DNA of 64,000 nt from Paraburkholderia aspalathi (GTDB lineage Bacteria; Pseudomonadota; Gammaproteobacteria; Burkholderiales; Burkholderiaceae), in contig NZ_FPBH01000001.1 in assembly GCF_900116445.1 (NCBI RefSeq), positions 248,001-312,000 on the forward strand, written 5' to 3'. This document shows, piece by piece, positions 26,602-35,339 of this stretch (positions are counted from its first letter, which is position 1; the number at the start of each line of letters is the position of its first letter). The translations under genes were made by a program, and so were the position numbers. The notes beneath the pieces were generated by a model. It did no database searches, was not told where the DNA came from, and was given only the letters and a program-made list of their open reading frames with translations.

Positions 26602-27723
26602 ATGCCCCGGAACCCGCCGATGAAACCCCTGCATACTCCGAATCTGGTAATCAATGGCCGTTTTCTGGGGCGCCGCGCGACGGGCGTCGATCGCTTCGCA
26701 TTCGAGACCATTCGAGCGCTCGATCAGTTGATCGAACTGGACGATCCGCTCGTCGCCGGACTGAGGACCGAAATCGTCGTACCCGAAGCACTGGCCGGCA
26801 TGGTCAATCCGTTTCGGCACGTCGGGCTGCGGGGGAGCGGAAAAGGCGGCGGCCTGCGCTGGGAACAACTCGCGTTACCACAGGCGGCATCGGGCCGCCT
26901 GTTGCTCAATCTCTGCAACTCCGGGCCGCTGATGTACGGCCGTCAGGTGACGGTGCTGCACGACGCGGCGCCCGCACGCGTGCCCGACAGTTACAGCCGT
27001 TCCTTTGTCGCCTGGTACCGCCTGATGGCACCACGCATCGGCCGGGTATCGCAGCGCGTGCTCACCGTGTCGGAATTCTCGCGGCGCGAGTTGTGCGACG
27101 CTTACCGGATTCCTGCCGGCAAGATTGGTGTCGTGCCGGAGAGCGGAGAGCACATGTTGCGTGTGCAACAGGATCAAGGCGCAGTGGAGTCCACGCTGAA
27201 CGGACGTCCATTCGTGCTGGCGGTGGGAAGCCTCAACCGGCACAAAAATTTCCGTCTCGTGGCCGAGGCCGCGCACCTCATCAACGATGCGCAGTTCGAC
27301 ATCGTGGTGGTGGGCGGCGGGGATTCGAGGGTGTACGGAGCGGGCCGGGATGCGTTGCCCGCGTTCGTGAAACACCTCGGTTACGTGAGCGACGGCGAGT
27401 TGGCGGCGCTGTACCGGCGCGCGGCGTGTTTCGTGTATCCGTCACGTTATGAGGGCTTCGGGCTGCCGCCGGTCGAGGCGCTGGCTCTCGGCTGTCCTGT
27501 CATTGCTTCGAGGTTGCCGGCCGTGCTGGAAGCGTGTGGCGATGCCGTGCTCTACACCTCGCCGGATGATCCCGCGGAACTAGCGCACCTGCTTGAACAG
27601 ATCACCAGCGACGCCGCGCTGCGTGCGAGTCTGCGCGAGCGGGGCCGTGCGCGTACTGCGGAACTGACCTGGCGTGCCACCGCAGTCAAGCTGATCGAGG
27701 AGATATCGCCGTGGCTAATGTAA
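26602..27723 (+). CDS. GT4-family glycosyltransferase
   Basis: 373 aa (an ATG 18 bp later is a possible alternative start). GT-B fold: N-terminal GRFLGRRATGVDRFAFETI, middle LLLNLCNSGPL and TVSEFSRREL, donor-binding domain VLAVGSLNRHKNFRLVAEA and the EX7E motif in SRYEGFGLPPVEALALGCPVI. It adds a sugar from a nucleotide donor (often GDP-mannose in cepacian-like loci) to the lipid-linked repeat unit in the cytoplasm. A clear paralogue is at 39618. Its end overlaps the next gene by 13 bp, so the two are coupled. Confidence 0.9.
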   Translation: MPRNPPMKPLHTPNLVINGRFLGRRATGVDRFAFETIRALDQLIELDDPLVAGLRTEIVVPEALAGMVNPFRHVGLRGSGKGGGLRWEQLALPQAASGRLLLNLCNSGPLMYGRQVTVLHDAAPARVPDSYSRSFVAWYRLMAPRIGRVSQRVLTVSEFSRRELCDAYRIPAGKIGVVPESGEHMLRVQQDQGAVESTLNGRPFVLAVGSLNRHKNFRLVAEAAHLINDAQFDIVVVGGGDSRVYGAGRDALPAFVKHLGYVSDGELAALYRRAACFVYPSRYEGFGLPPVEALALGCPVIASRLPAVLEACGDAVLYTSPDDPAELAHLLEQITSDAALRASLRERGRARTAELTWRATAVKLIEEISPWLM

Positions 27724-28928
27724 CGCTTGCCGCAACCCTTGCAAACGACACACGTCGCTTCGGCCGGGTAGCCCTCGTGCATGACTGGCTCGCTGCGTAT
27801 GCGGGTTCGGAAAAGGTGGTGGAACAGATTCTTCAATTGTTTCCCCATGCCGATCTCTACAGTATCGTCGATTTCTTTCCGGAGTCGCAGCGGGGCGTGC
27901 TGGGCGGAAAACGCGCCCATACTTCGTTCATTCAACATTTGCCGCGGGCGCGCAAATCGTTCCGCAGCTACCTTCCGCTTATGCCGCTGGCGATCGAGCA
28001 GTTCGATCTATCGGCCTACGATCTCGTGATTTCGTCGAGCCATGCTGTGGCCAAAGGCGTGCTGACCGGGCCGCATCAGGTGCACGTGAGCTATGTGCAT
28101 TCGCCGATTCGCTATGCGTGGGATCTCCAGCATCAATATCTGGCCGAAGCCGGCATGCAGCACGGCATGAAGAGCTGGATCGTGCGTCTGCTGCTTCATT
28201 ACATGCGTATCTGGGACCATCGCACCGCACATGGTGTGGACGCTTTCGTCGCCAATTCGGCCTTCGTCGGAAGACGCATCCGGAAGGCCTATGGTAGTGA
28301 CGCCACCGTTGTCTATCCACCTGTCGATGTCGAGCGGTTCGAGCTTGGCACGCAGCATGAGGACTTCTATCTGATTGCCTCGCGCATGGTGCCTTACAAG
28401 CGGATTCCGCTCATCGTCGAGGCTTTTGCGGCGATGCCCTCGCGGCGTCTCGTGGTGATCGGTGACGGCCCCGATTTCGCGCGCGCCAAAGCATGCGCGA
28501 CGCCTAACGTAACGCTGCTCGGTTATCAGCCCGATGCGGTGCTGGTGGACTACATGCAACGCGCGCGCGCCTTCGTCTTCGCCGCGGAAGAGGACTTCGG
28601 CATTTCGGTAGTCGAAGCACAGGCCTGCGGCACCCCGGTCATCGCGTTGGGCCGTGGAGGTGTGCGGGAGATCGTCGTCGATTCGGCGGATCCGGAGCGC
28701 GGCACGGGGCTTTTCTTCGATGAGCAGAATGTGGCGTCCATCGTCGATGCGGTGGAGCGTTTCGAAGCGCGCCCGCTGTTTCGTGGGGAAGTCTGCCGCC
28801 GCAATGCCTTGCGCTTTACGGCGGAACGTTTCAAACACGAATTCATGGATGTCGTGGAACGCGCGATGCATGACAACAAAGGGTTTGCCGATACACCGCC
28901 GGCGCTCCAGTACCGACGCTCCGCATGA
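27711..28928 (+). CDS. GT4-family glycosyltransferase (mannosyltransferase-like)
   Basis: 405 aa from a GTG inside the end of the previous gene. N-terminal VALVHDWLAAYAGSEKVVEQ, then FDLSAYDLVISSSHAVAKGV and VSYVHSPIRYAWDLQHQYL, features of mannosyltransferases of the WbaZ/WbdC type. The donor domain has FYLIASRMVPYKRIPLIVEA, RLVVIGDGPDF and the E-x7-E stretch EDFGISVVEAQACGTPVIA. The acceptor is presumably the growing EPS unit. The next gene (Wzy) starts 63 bp later. Confidence 0.9.
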   Translation: MANVTLAATLANDTRRFGRVALVHDWLAAYAGSEKVVEQILQLFPHADLYSIVDFFPESQRGVLGGKRAHTSFIQHLPRARKSFRSYLPLMPLAIEQFDLSAYDLVISSSHAVAKGVLTGPHQVHVSYVHSPIRYAWDLQHQYLAEAGMQHGMKSWIVRLLLHYMRIWDHRTAHGVDAFVANSAFVGRRIRKAYGSDATVVYPPVDVERFELGTQHEDFYLIASRMVPYKRIPLIVEAFAAMPSRRLVVIGDGPDFARAKACATPNVTLLGYQPDAVLVDYMQRARAFVFAAEEDFGISVVEAQACGTPVIALGRGGVREIVVDSADPERGTGLFFDEQNVASIVDAVERFEARPLFRGEVCRRNALRFTAERFKHEFMDVVERAMHDNKGFADTPPALQYRRSA

Positions 28929-28991
28929 GACGGCGCAGCAACAAGATCGTTCGCGCATGAGCGTGCGGCGGACGGATAGGGGTTCAAGCAA

Positions 28992-30467
28992 GTGGAACTG
29001 ACGATATTCGGGATCATTGTGTTCGTCACCGGAATGGTGGCGCTCTACACGTCGCATCGCGCCGTGATTTACGGAATGGCTGTCTACTCGCTGTTCGGTT
29101 GTGCGCTCGCGTTGGGATTGGGCGGTATCGGCATCTTGCCGCCACAACTCTTTCTCGCATTCTTCGCCTTGAGGGCTTTCAATCTTGTCGGCGGGAAGAA
29201 GCTTGGCGATGCGTTCTCGATGGACAAGCCGGGTTTCTGGCTGCTCTGCAACTGCCTGTGGGCAAGTGTGGGCGCCATCCTGCTGCCGCGCCTGTTACTC
29301 GGTACGACGTTCGTGTTTCCCGTCGATCGCAGTACCGACTTGATACTGCTACAGCCGCTCCGCCCAGTCTCGGGCAATCTGTCTCAGGTGGTGTATTGCA
29401 TTGGCGATGTCGTGGTGTATTGCTGCATGTATGCATTTCTGAAATGTCGTGGCGCGTACAGGACCTTCGCGAACGCGATCTTCCTGCTCACTCTGCTCGA
29501 CGTGCTCGCAGGCGTGATCGATGCCGTTTCGCACATTGTCGGCATTGATGTTCTTTCGCTCGTCAAGACAGCACAGTTCGCCGATCTGAGCGGCGAGGAA
29601 TTGGGTGGACTGGTGCGCATCAGCGGCACGTTCAGCGAGACTTCCGCGTTCTCAACCTTCACGCTGCCGCTCTTTGTCTTTTGCCTGAATCTATGGCTGG
29701 TCGGGTGGCGTCCGAAACTGGCCGGCGCACTTGCTGTCGCGACGGGTGCACTGATGCTGCTGTCCACTTCGGGAAGCGCCTATGTCGGGATGGCTGGGTA
29801 TCTGGTCGTATTGGTGTTCAGCAGGCCGCATCTTGTCGCGCGTGACGCTGCTGTGCGCAAGCATCGCATGTGGATCATCTCTGCTTGCATGGGCGTGCTG
29901 GGTGTGCTCTACGTCATACTCTTCCTGCCGGGAGTGGTGGATACGCTCGGGCAATTCGTCGACGCGGCGATATTGAGCAAAGCTGGTAGCTCATCCGGCG
30001 TTGAACGAATGAGTTGGAACACTCAGGGCATGACCAATTTCTTCGATACCTATGGGATAGGCGTCGGATTGGGCAGCATTCGCGCATCGAGCTTCCTGGT
30101 GGTACTGCTGGGGAGTCTGGGTATCGTGGGTGCGGTCTGCTATGGGATGTTCGTTGGCAAGTCTCTGCTCTCGCCGATGCCAGCCCATTACCCAATCACG
30201 GAACGCGCCGTCTGCTACGCGGCTCGGCATAGCATGATCTCGGCATTGATCGTCGCTTCGACTTCGGCTGGGGTGTTTGAGCTGGGTTCGTGTTTCTACC
30301 TGTTTGCGGCCGCAGCGGGGGCACTCTCGCCGCTTGCGTCAAGACGCGTATTCAGGCGTCAGGGACGGGTTGCCTCTTCTGCCTATGTCTGGCCCAGTCG
30401 TAACGTAGTAGAACCTGTCGACGTAGAGCCTGTTGAATTTGTGACGCAGCCGAAACGCCGCGGGTAG
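28992..30467 (+). CDS. Wzy-like EPS polymerase (integral membrane)
   Basis: 491 aa from GTG 28992. About ten to twelve predicted membrane helices, for example FGIIVFVTGMVALYTSH, LFLAFFALRAFNL, TLPLFVFCLNLWLVGW, IISACMGVLGVLYVILFL and SFLVVLLGSLGIVGAVCYGMF, with a large soluble loop in the second half. There is little conserved sequence, as usual for Wzy; the assignment rests on topology and on its place among GT genes in the EPS operon. The soluble tail is Arg/Pro-rich. Confidence 0.72.
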   Translation: MELTIFGIIVFVTGMVALYTSHRAVIYGMAVYSLFGCALALGLGGIGILPPQLFLAFFALRAFNLVGGKKLGDAFSMDKPGFWLLCNCLWASVGAILLPRLLLGTTFVFPVDRSTDLILLQPLRPVSGNLSQVVYCIGDVVVYCCMYAFLKCRGAYRTFANAIFLLTLLDVLAGVIDAVSHIVGIDVLSLVKTAQFADLSGEELGGLVRISGTFSETSAFSTFTLPLFVFCLNLWLVGWRPKLAGALAVATGALMLLSTSGSAYVGMAGYLVVLVFSRPHLVARDAAVRKHRMWIISACMGVLGVLYVILFLPGVVDTLGQFVDAAILSKAGSSSGVERMSWNTQGMTNFFDTYGIGVGLGSIRASSFLVVLLGSLGIVGAVCYGMFVGKSLLSPMPAHYPITERAVCYAARHSMISALIVASTSAGVFELGSCFYLFAAAAGALSPLASRRVFRRQGRVASSAYVWPSRNVVEPVDVEPVEFVTQPKRRG

Positions 30468-30474
30468 GGTTCTG

Positions 30475-30560
30475 GCGAAGAGCCGCGTGGGAGAGTGCGC
30501 CTGGCCTTTTAACCCCGCGCGGCGGCTTGTGCGGCGCACTCAACAATCACTCGACGATCC
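30475..30560. terminator. Possible bidirectional terminator between wzy and GT2
   Basis: AGCCGCG (from about 30480) can pair with CGCGGCGGCT further on, between two convergent genes. There is no clear T-run. The rest of 30468-30623 shows nothing else. Confidence 0.3.
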
Positions 30561-30623
30561 GCGGCTGGTACAGGAAGAATGCCGGCTTGCAATCTAACGC
30601 TATCGTCTTATGTTCGATAGTTT

Positions 30624-31544
30624 TCATAACTTTGCCGCTCGTTCAGGTGTCAGCCTTCCTCGTACGAAGTCCCAGAGGCCGATCAGATTGCCGCTCAGAC
30701 GACCGCGACGATCGACCCAAGGCTCCGGTGCAATACTTCGTACAATATTGCTGGCAACATTTCGCAGAACGTGGTCGAGCGCAACGCGCAAAGGCATCGT
30801 TTTCTTTCTCACCAGATAGAGTGGATTGATGACCTGTGAATAGCCTAGCTTGCGCCCAGACACCCTCCCACGCTTGGCTCCCAGGTGCACTCCGAGTGCG
30901 GTATTAACGCGAACGACACGACGGCCGAGATTCCATATCTGGCCTCCGAAATCACGATCCTCCTGCCAGCCATAGAGAACAAGGCGCTCATCAAAGCGGA
31001 GGCCTGCAATGCTGCGGGCTCGAAACGCCATATTGCACCCGTAGGGAGCACCGGCCGGAGTTGCAATCAATCTTTCCGGGGTTTCACGCGTCCCGGCCAG
31101 GATAGCTCGTCCTTCTTCGAACGAATAACCCGGCCCATGGATGCCATCTGCGAGTACCGTTCCGGTAACACAGGCGATAGAGGGATCGCTATCCAGGACC
31201 TTGAGGATTTCCGAAATCCAGGTGCTGTGCATCAGGAAATCATCGTCCAGAAAGATCACGACGTCGAAGTCTTCCGGCACATGGTTCAATGCGGTATTGC
31301 GTTGCGCGGAACTGCCAGGCTTCCCCTTGATGACGAGCATGCCAGGTTGGCTTGGAAGGTCGCCAATATCCTCATCCGATACGCAAGAGACGATGATCAG
31401 ATCCGGCTTGACAGTCTGCAGATCGACGAAGGCGATGACATGCTTAAGGAGCTCGGCGCGGCCCCGCGTGGCGAAGATCAGGCAAACTTTTGATTGCTTG
31501 CCGGCAGAGGGGCCTCTGTCGTGGCTTATTTTCACGGTTTCCAT
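30624..31544 (-). CDS. GT2-family glycosyltransferase
   Basis: 306 aa. GT-A fold: KVCLIFATRGRAELLKHV, LDDDF metal-binding motif in DVVIFLDDDFLMHSTWISEI, and YGCNMAFRARSIAGLRFDERL and GWQEDRDFGGQ downstream, typical of rhamnosyl/galactosyl GT2 enzymes. Basic C-terminal end (SGNLIGLWDFVRGRLTPERAAKL in part). It is on the minus strand and has its own promoter region with a copy of the ~60-bp element. A truncated relative of its last ~50 codons sits at 39467-39621. Confidence 0.88.
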   Translation of the reverse strand: METVKISHDRGPSAGKQSKVCLIFATRGRAELLKHVIAFVDLQTVKPDLIIVSCVSDEDIGDLPSQPGMLVIKGKPGSSAQRNTALNHVPEDFDVVIFLDDDFLMHSTWISEILKVLDSDPSIACVTGTVLADGIHGPGYSFEEGRAILAGTRETPERLIATPAGAPYGCNMAFRARSIAGLRFDERLVLYGWQEDRDFGGQIWNLGRRVVRVNTALGVHLGAKRGRVSGRKLGYSQVINPLYLVRKKTMPLRVALDHVLRNVASNIVRSIAPEPWVDRRGRLSGNLIGLWDFVRGRLTPERAAKL

Positions 31545-31643
31545 CCTCAGTGTTTCCGTCCTCAGTGTCTATGCTGGGGCCAACTGCCGTTGTCTGGCCT
31601 CTGGCTGAAAGTTGCGGATGCCGCAAGCAATTCCAGCCACCAT

Positions 31644-31710
31644 GTAGAAGGCATGGTATTGGTCTGGCAGACGCAGCACTGCTGCCTACCGCACACGCAA
31701 ATACACGCAT
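31644..31710 (-). repeat. ~60-bp EPS upstream element, copy A
   Basis: On the minus strand it reads TTTGCGTGTGC-GGTAGGCAGCAGTGCTGC-GTCTGCC, then ACCAATACCATGCCTTC, 100 bp before the GT2 start. GCAGCA-G-TGCTGC is a perfect palindrome. Copies B, C and D lie upstream of other EPS units. Confidence 0.6.
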
Positions 31711-31775
31711 ATCGAGCGCTCGCGAATCGTGTCCCGTATGTGCGGTGCGCCACACAGGGTGCGAGAGCGTTTGGG

Positions 31776-31836
31776 ATGTATGCGCTTGCGTGGGGTAGGT
31801 AGCAGTGCGCGTATGGCGAGCCGATACCATGTACCA
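31776..31836 (+). repeat. ~60-bp EPS upstream element, copy B
   Basis: TATGCGCTTGCGTGGGGTAG-GTAGCAGTGCGCG, then GAGCCGATACCATGTACC, 96 bp before the acyltransferase ATG. It is divergent from copy A in the same intergenic region (31545-31931, otherwise without features). Confidence 0.5.
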
Positions 31837-31931
31837 GCAGCCTGAACGGCGCGCTGCGTCGCGCGTCGTCATCGAGCGGATTTGCCGTTGGCCAGGCTCG
31901 CAGCCACACGGACATTCGAGGGGAGACATCG

Positions 31932-33983
31932 ATGAGCGTCACATCGCGCAAGCCTGTACAGGCTTATCGGCCGGACATTGATGGATTGCGCGCGGCCGCG
32001 GTTATTTCAGTGGTCATTTTCCATGCGTTCCCTGGGACACTGGCGGGTGGCTTCGCCGGCGTGGATATATTCTTTGCGATCTCCGGCTACCTGATTTCGC
32101 AGCACATCATCGAGACGCTCGATCAGGGACGCTTCAGCCTCATTGACTTCTACGCGCGGCGTATCAAGCGCATCTACCCGGCTCTCATCACCGTGATGGT
32201 CACCAGTCTCGCGGCTGGCATCGTGCTGATGGCGTCGGGTGAACTCAAGCAGCTCGCATCGGATGCACTTGCGAGCGTCGCGTTCGTCGCGAACATCTAC
32301 TTTTATATGACGCGAGACTACTTTTCGCAGGGGGCATCGACAAGCGCGCTCCTGCATCTGTGGTCGCTCGGCGTGGAGGAGCAGTACTACATCGTCTGGC
32401 CGATCGCGCTCTTTCTGCTCTGGCGATTCGTGAGTCGGCGCGTGGCGACAATTGCGATCGCCGCGGGCATCGTGCTGTCACTTGCCAGCAGCATCTTCCT
32501 GAGCGGTACGCACGCCATCGCGGCATTTTATCTGCCGGTCACGCGTTTCTGGGAATTGCTGTTTGGCTCCACGCTTGCATGGGTGGAGTTTCATTCCGGC
32601 GAACGCCGCACCGCGCTTGCAAGGGATACGGCGTTGGCATGGCGCTTGACGCTGCGCGATTTCGCCTCGTTTGCAGGCGTCGCCCTCATTGCCGTCAGCC
32701 TTGCGTTGTTCGATCCGAAGATTGTGTTTCCGGGCTGGCGGGCGGCACTACCCGCCGGCGGCGCCACGCTCATCATTTCCGCAGGCCCGGCGGCCTGGTT
32801 CAACCGCCGGGTGCTTGCCCTTAAGCCGTTGGTCTACATCGGACTCATCAGCTACCCGCTTTATCTCTGGCATTGGCCGATACTGGTCTTTCTGCATCTT
32901 TTGAGTGGCGGCACGCCAACGGCGACGATGTTGGTCGCCGCCATCGTCGTCGCTTTTGCGTTGTCTTCCATCACACTCAGCTTTATCGAGACGCCCGCGC
33001 GCTTCAGCCGCACGGTGCGGTGCCACCCTGTGCGTGCTGCGAGCGTGCTAGTCGCGATGATGACGGGCGTTGGCCTGTCCAGCTACGCGATTTCGAGCGA
33101 TAACGGCTTGCCGGACCGTTTTCCCGACGCGAGCTTCGGCGCGCATCAGCAACACTGGGTACTCACTGACACATGCAAGAAGACCTTCCCGGGTTCGGAA
33201 TTCTGCGTCATTCCCGCGCCCAACGAACGTCCCGAGGTGGCGCTGCTCGGCGACAGTCACGCCAATCACTTGTACGAAGGGCTGCGGCCGGCATTGGCAT
33301 CCAACGGGATTGGGCTGTTTGCGGTCGGTAGCGGCAACTGTCCGCCGTTTTCCGGCGTTGACATTTACCTTGGCGAGCACGTCAAGCATTGCGCGGCGCT
33401 GTTCGGCGGCGTGCTCGATTACGTCGTGAAATCGTCCGACATCCGTTCGGTGGTGCTGTCGAGCTACGCCATTTCGTCGATCACGGGCGGCTTCGACTAC
33501 GGTCAGGGTGGCTATATCCGTCTCGTGGCTGCGGGCGGCGGTCGGGCGAATCCGACGCTGGGCCAGCGTGACGAAGAGAGCAACCTGGACGTCTATCTCG
33601 CCGGTCTTGAACGCACCTTGGGCCGGCTTACCGCTGCGGGTAAGCACGTGGTGTTCGTGCTCGACACGCCGGAGCTGGATTTCGATCCCAGCACCTGCGT
33701 ACGCCGCCCCGTGCAATTTTCCGTGCGCTCGCCCTGCGCGGTCCCACGCGCAAAAGTGGAGAAGCGGCTGAGGGCCGTGCAAACGCGCATCCGAGCGGTG
33801 CTGGCCAGGTTTCCCGACGTGAAGGTGTTCAATCCGGTTCCGCTTCTGTGCGACGCGCAGAATTGCTACGCACGGCAGGGCGGGGCGTTTATGTACGCGG
33901 ACCGGGATCACTTGACGTCCGATGGTTCGCGCTACGTCGTTAGGTGGCTCATGCAGGACATCGAGGGCGGGGGGCAAATCTGA
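31932..33983 (+). CDS. Acyltransferase 3 fused to SGNH hydrolase domain (EPS O-acyltransferase)
   Basis: 683 aa. The membrane AT3 domain (1-380) starts with YRPDIDGLRAAAVISVVIFH and GGFAGVDIFFAISGYLIS, the catalytic His being in VIFH. About ten helices follow. The periplasmic SGNH domain (420-683) has block I LLGDSHANHLYEGL, the Asn/Gly blocks (GSGNCPPFSG) and block V DRDHLTSDGSRYV with the Asp-x2-His dyad. Proteins of this kind move acetyl groups across the membrane onto polysaccharides, which fits acetylation of cepacian-type EPS. RBS AGGGGAG just before the ATG. Confidence 0.9.
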   Translation: MSVTSRKPVQAYRPDIDGLRAAAVISVVIFHAFPGTLAGGFAGVDIFFAISGYLISQHIIETLDQGRFSLIDFYARRIKRIYPALITVMVTSLAAGIVLMASGELKQLASDALASVAFVANIYFYMTRDYFSQGASTSALLHLWSLGVEEQYYIVWPIALFLLWRFVSRRVATIAIAAGIVLSLASSIFLSGTHAIAAFYLPVTRFWELLFGSTLAWVEFHSGERRTALARDTALAWRLTLRDFASFAGVALIAVSLALFDPKIVFPGWRAALPAGGATLIISAGPAAWFNRRVLALKPLVYIGLISYPLYLWHWPILVFLHLLSGGTPTATMLVAAIVVAFALSSITLSFIETPARFSRTVRCHPVRAASVLVAMMTGVGLSSYAISSDNGLPDRFPDASFGAHQQHWVLTDTCKKTFPGSEFCVIPAPNERPEVALLGDSHANHLYEGLRPALASNGIGLFAVGSGNCPPFSGVDIYLGEHVKHCAALFGGVLDYVVKSSDIRSVVLSSYAISSITGGFDYGQGGYIRLVAAGGGRANPTLGQRDEESNLDVYLAGLERTLGRLTAAGKHVVFVLDTPELDFDPSTCVRRPVQFSVRSPCAVPRAKVEKRLRAVQTRIRAVLARFPDVKVFNPVPLLCDAQNCYARQGGAFMYADRDHLTSDGSRYVVRWLMQDIEGGGQI

Positions 33984-34049
33984 GTGCTCCTGCCACGCAT
34001 GAGCAGCTTCGATCTCGAACAGGGCGGCATAGCCGGAGTCGCCAACTGA

Positions 34050-34075
34050 GGTGAGGCCGGTTCGCGCCGGCTCCG
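34050..34075. terminator. Possible hairpin between convergent acyltransferases
   Basis: GCCGG-TTCGCG-CCGGC lies in the 140-bp gap between two convergent genes. No T-run, so weak. Confidence 0.3.
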
Positions 34076-34123
34076 ATCACCTTTGATTGCCGTCAGTGCC
34101 AACCTCTCGCCAAGGTTCGCCAG

Positions 34124-35227
34124 TCAGCTCGCGTCCTGTTTGACGGGCACGTTGCGGGCCCGGGCTTCATGAGTGGCCATGACCGGCTGGTTCAGTCCTG
34201 CGTGGCCTGTTCCACGCAACGGTATCTTCGCTAGCCGCTGCAATAGCCGGCGCGCGTTCTTGTGCAGCGGTCGGTCGACGAACCAGTAGAGTATGCCGCC
34301 CACCGCTGTCGCCAGGACAATGATGGCCGCCACGCCGATGGGCGCAGTGACGTCAAAATCATTGATAGCCCTCGGCAGCAGTTTGCGCGCTGCTTCGACG
34401 CAGTATGGATGGCTCAGGTAGACGGCATAACTGGCATTGCCAACGAATATCGCGCCACGTGTCAACAGGCCCGACCCCATCTTCGATTCGAGACTCAGAC
34501 TGCCAATGACCATCAGGAACGCCGGAATGCCGTAATACAGCAACGGGATATTCGCCATTGCGTGCCAGTCCACGAATGCCATCCATGCGTAGGCGCCTGC
34601 CACGATACAGCCCGCAAGGACCGGTATGATCCGGACCCCGAGCCTCCAGAGCCAATAACTCGCGAAGCCGAGCGGGAACTCAAATACGCGCTGATAGGAG
34701 TAGAACGTGGCAATCGCGCCGTGCGAGCCTGAGGCCTTTAATGCGCAAAAGATTGCGAAGATCAATGCCGACGCGAATAGCAGTCGATGGCGGCGCATCA
34801 GTATCAGCGACACTGCCGCAACCACGTAAAACATCATTTCGTAGTTCAGCGTCCAGCCGACGAACAACATCGGGAAAATTTCGCCGCTTTCCTTGCGGTA
34901 GGGAATGAAAAGCAGCGACTTGAGCAGGTTTCCGAAGTTGGCCGTCGTTGAATTGAACAAAGACGGGGCGATGAGGGTGCCGGCTAATACGCTGAATGTC
35001 AGCAGCCAGTAGAGCGGCACGATTCGGGCAATGCGGTCTGCGAGAAAGCGCCCTACGGTCATACCGGGGCTATCCAGCACGAGTGCGATCACAAATCCGC
35101 TGAGCACGAAGAAAATGTCCACGCCGAATTCGCCGAACGTGTGTCCGGTCGGCGCAAGGATGTGAAAAAAGATGACCGTCGTGGCCGCAATTGCGCGCAG
35201 CACGGTAAGGGAGTGGAGCTTGCTCAT
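34124..35227 (-). CDS. Acyltransferase 3 family membrane protein
   Basis: 367 aa, AT3 domain only, without an SGNH part. Starts LTVLRAIAATTVIFFHILAPTG (catalytic His in FFH) and FGVDIFFVLSGFVIALVLD, then about ten membrane helices and a basic cytoplasmic tail (DRPLHKNARRLLQRLAKIPLRG). A second O-acyltransferase in the locus implies more than one acyl decoration or site. It follows the Wzx gene by 112 bp on the same strand and probably shares its transcript. Confidence 0.9.
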   Translation of the reverse strand: MSKLHSLTVLRAIAATTVIFFHILAPTGHTFGEFGVDIFFVLSGFVIALVLDSPGMTVGRFLADRIARIVPLYWLLTFSVLAGTLIAPSLFNSTTANFGNLLKSLLFIPYRKESGEIFPMLFVGWTLNYEMMFYVVAAVSLILMRRHRLLFASALIFAIFCALKASGSHGAIATFYSYQRVFEFPLGFASYWLWRLGVRIIPVLAGCIVAGAYAWMAFVDWHAMANIPLLYYGIPAFLMVIGSLSLESKMGSGLLTRGAIFVGNASYAVYLSHPYCVEAARKLLPRAINDFDVTAPIGVAAIIVLATAVGGILYWFVDRPLHKNARRLLQRLAKIPLRGTGHAGLNQPVMATHEARARNVPVKQDAS

Positions 35228-35339
35228 GTCTGGCTCGCAGTCTGCGTGTTCGACAATCCCGACCGGAGCGGACGCTCTGTGTCGGCGCGGTCATTCAGAC
35301 ATCGCGCGGGGAGGGAGTGCCCGTTGCCATGCCGCGTGA

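Noticed and set aside
31660..31690. Sigma-54-like GG-N10-GC spacing within the repeated EPS element
   Set aside because: The spacing is present in copy A but broken in copies B and C, and the flanking bases do not fit TGGCAC/TTGCA.
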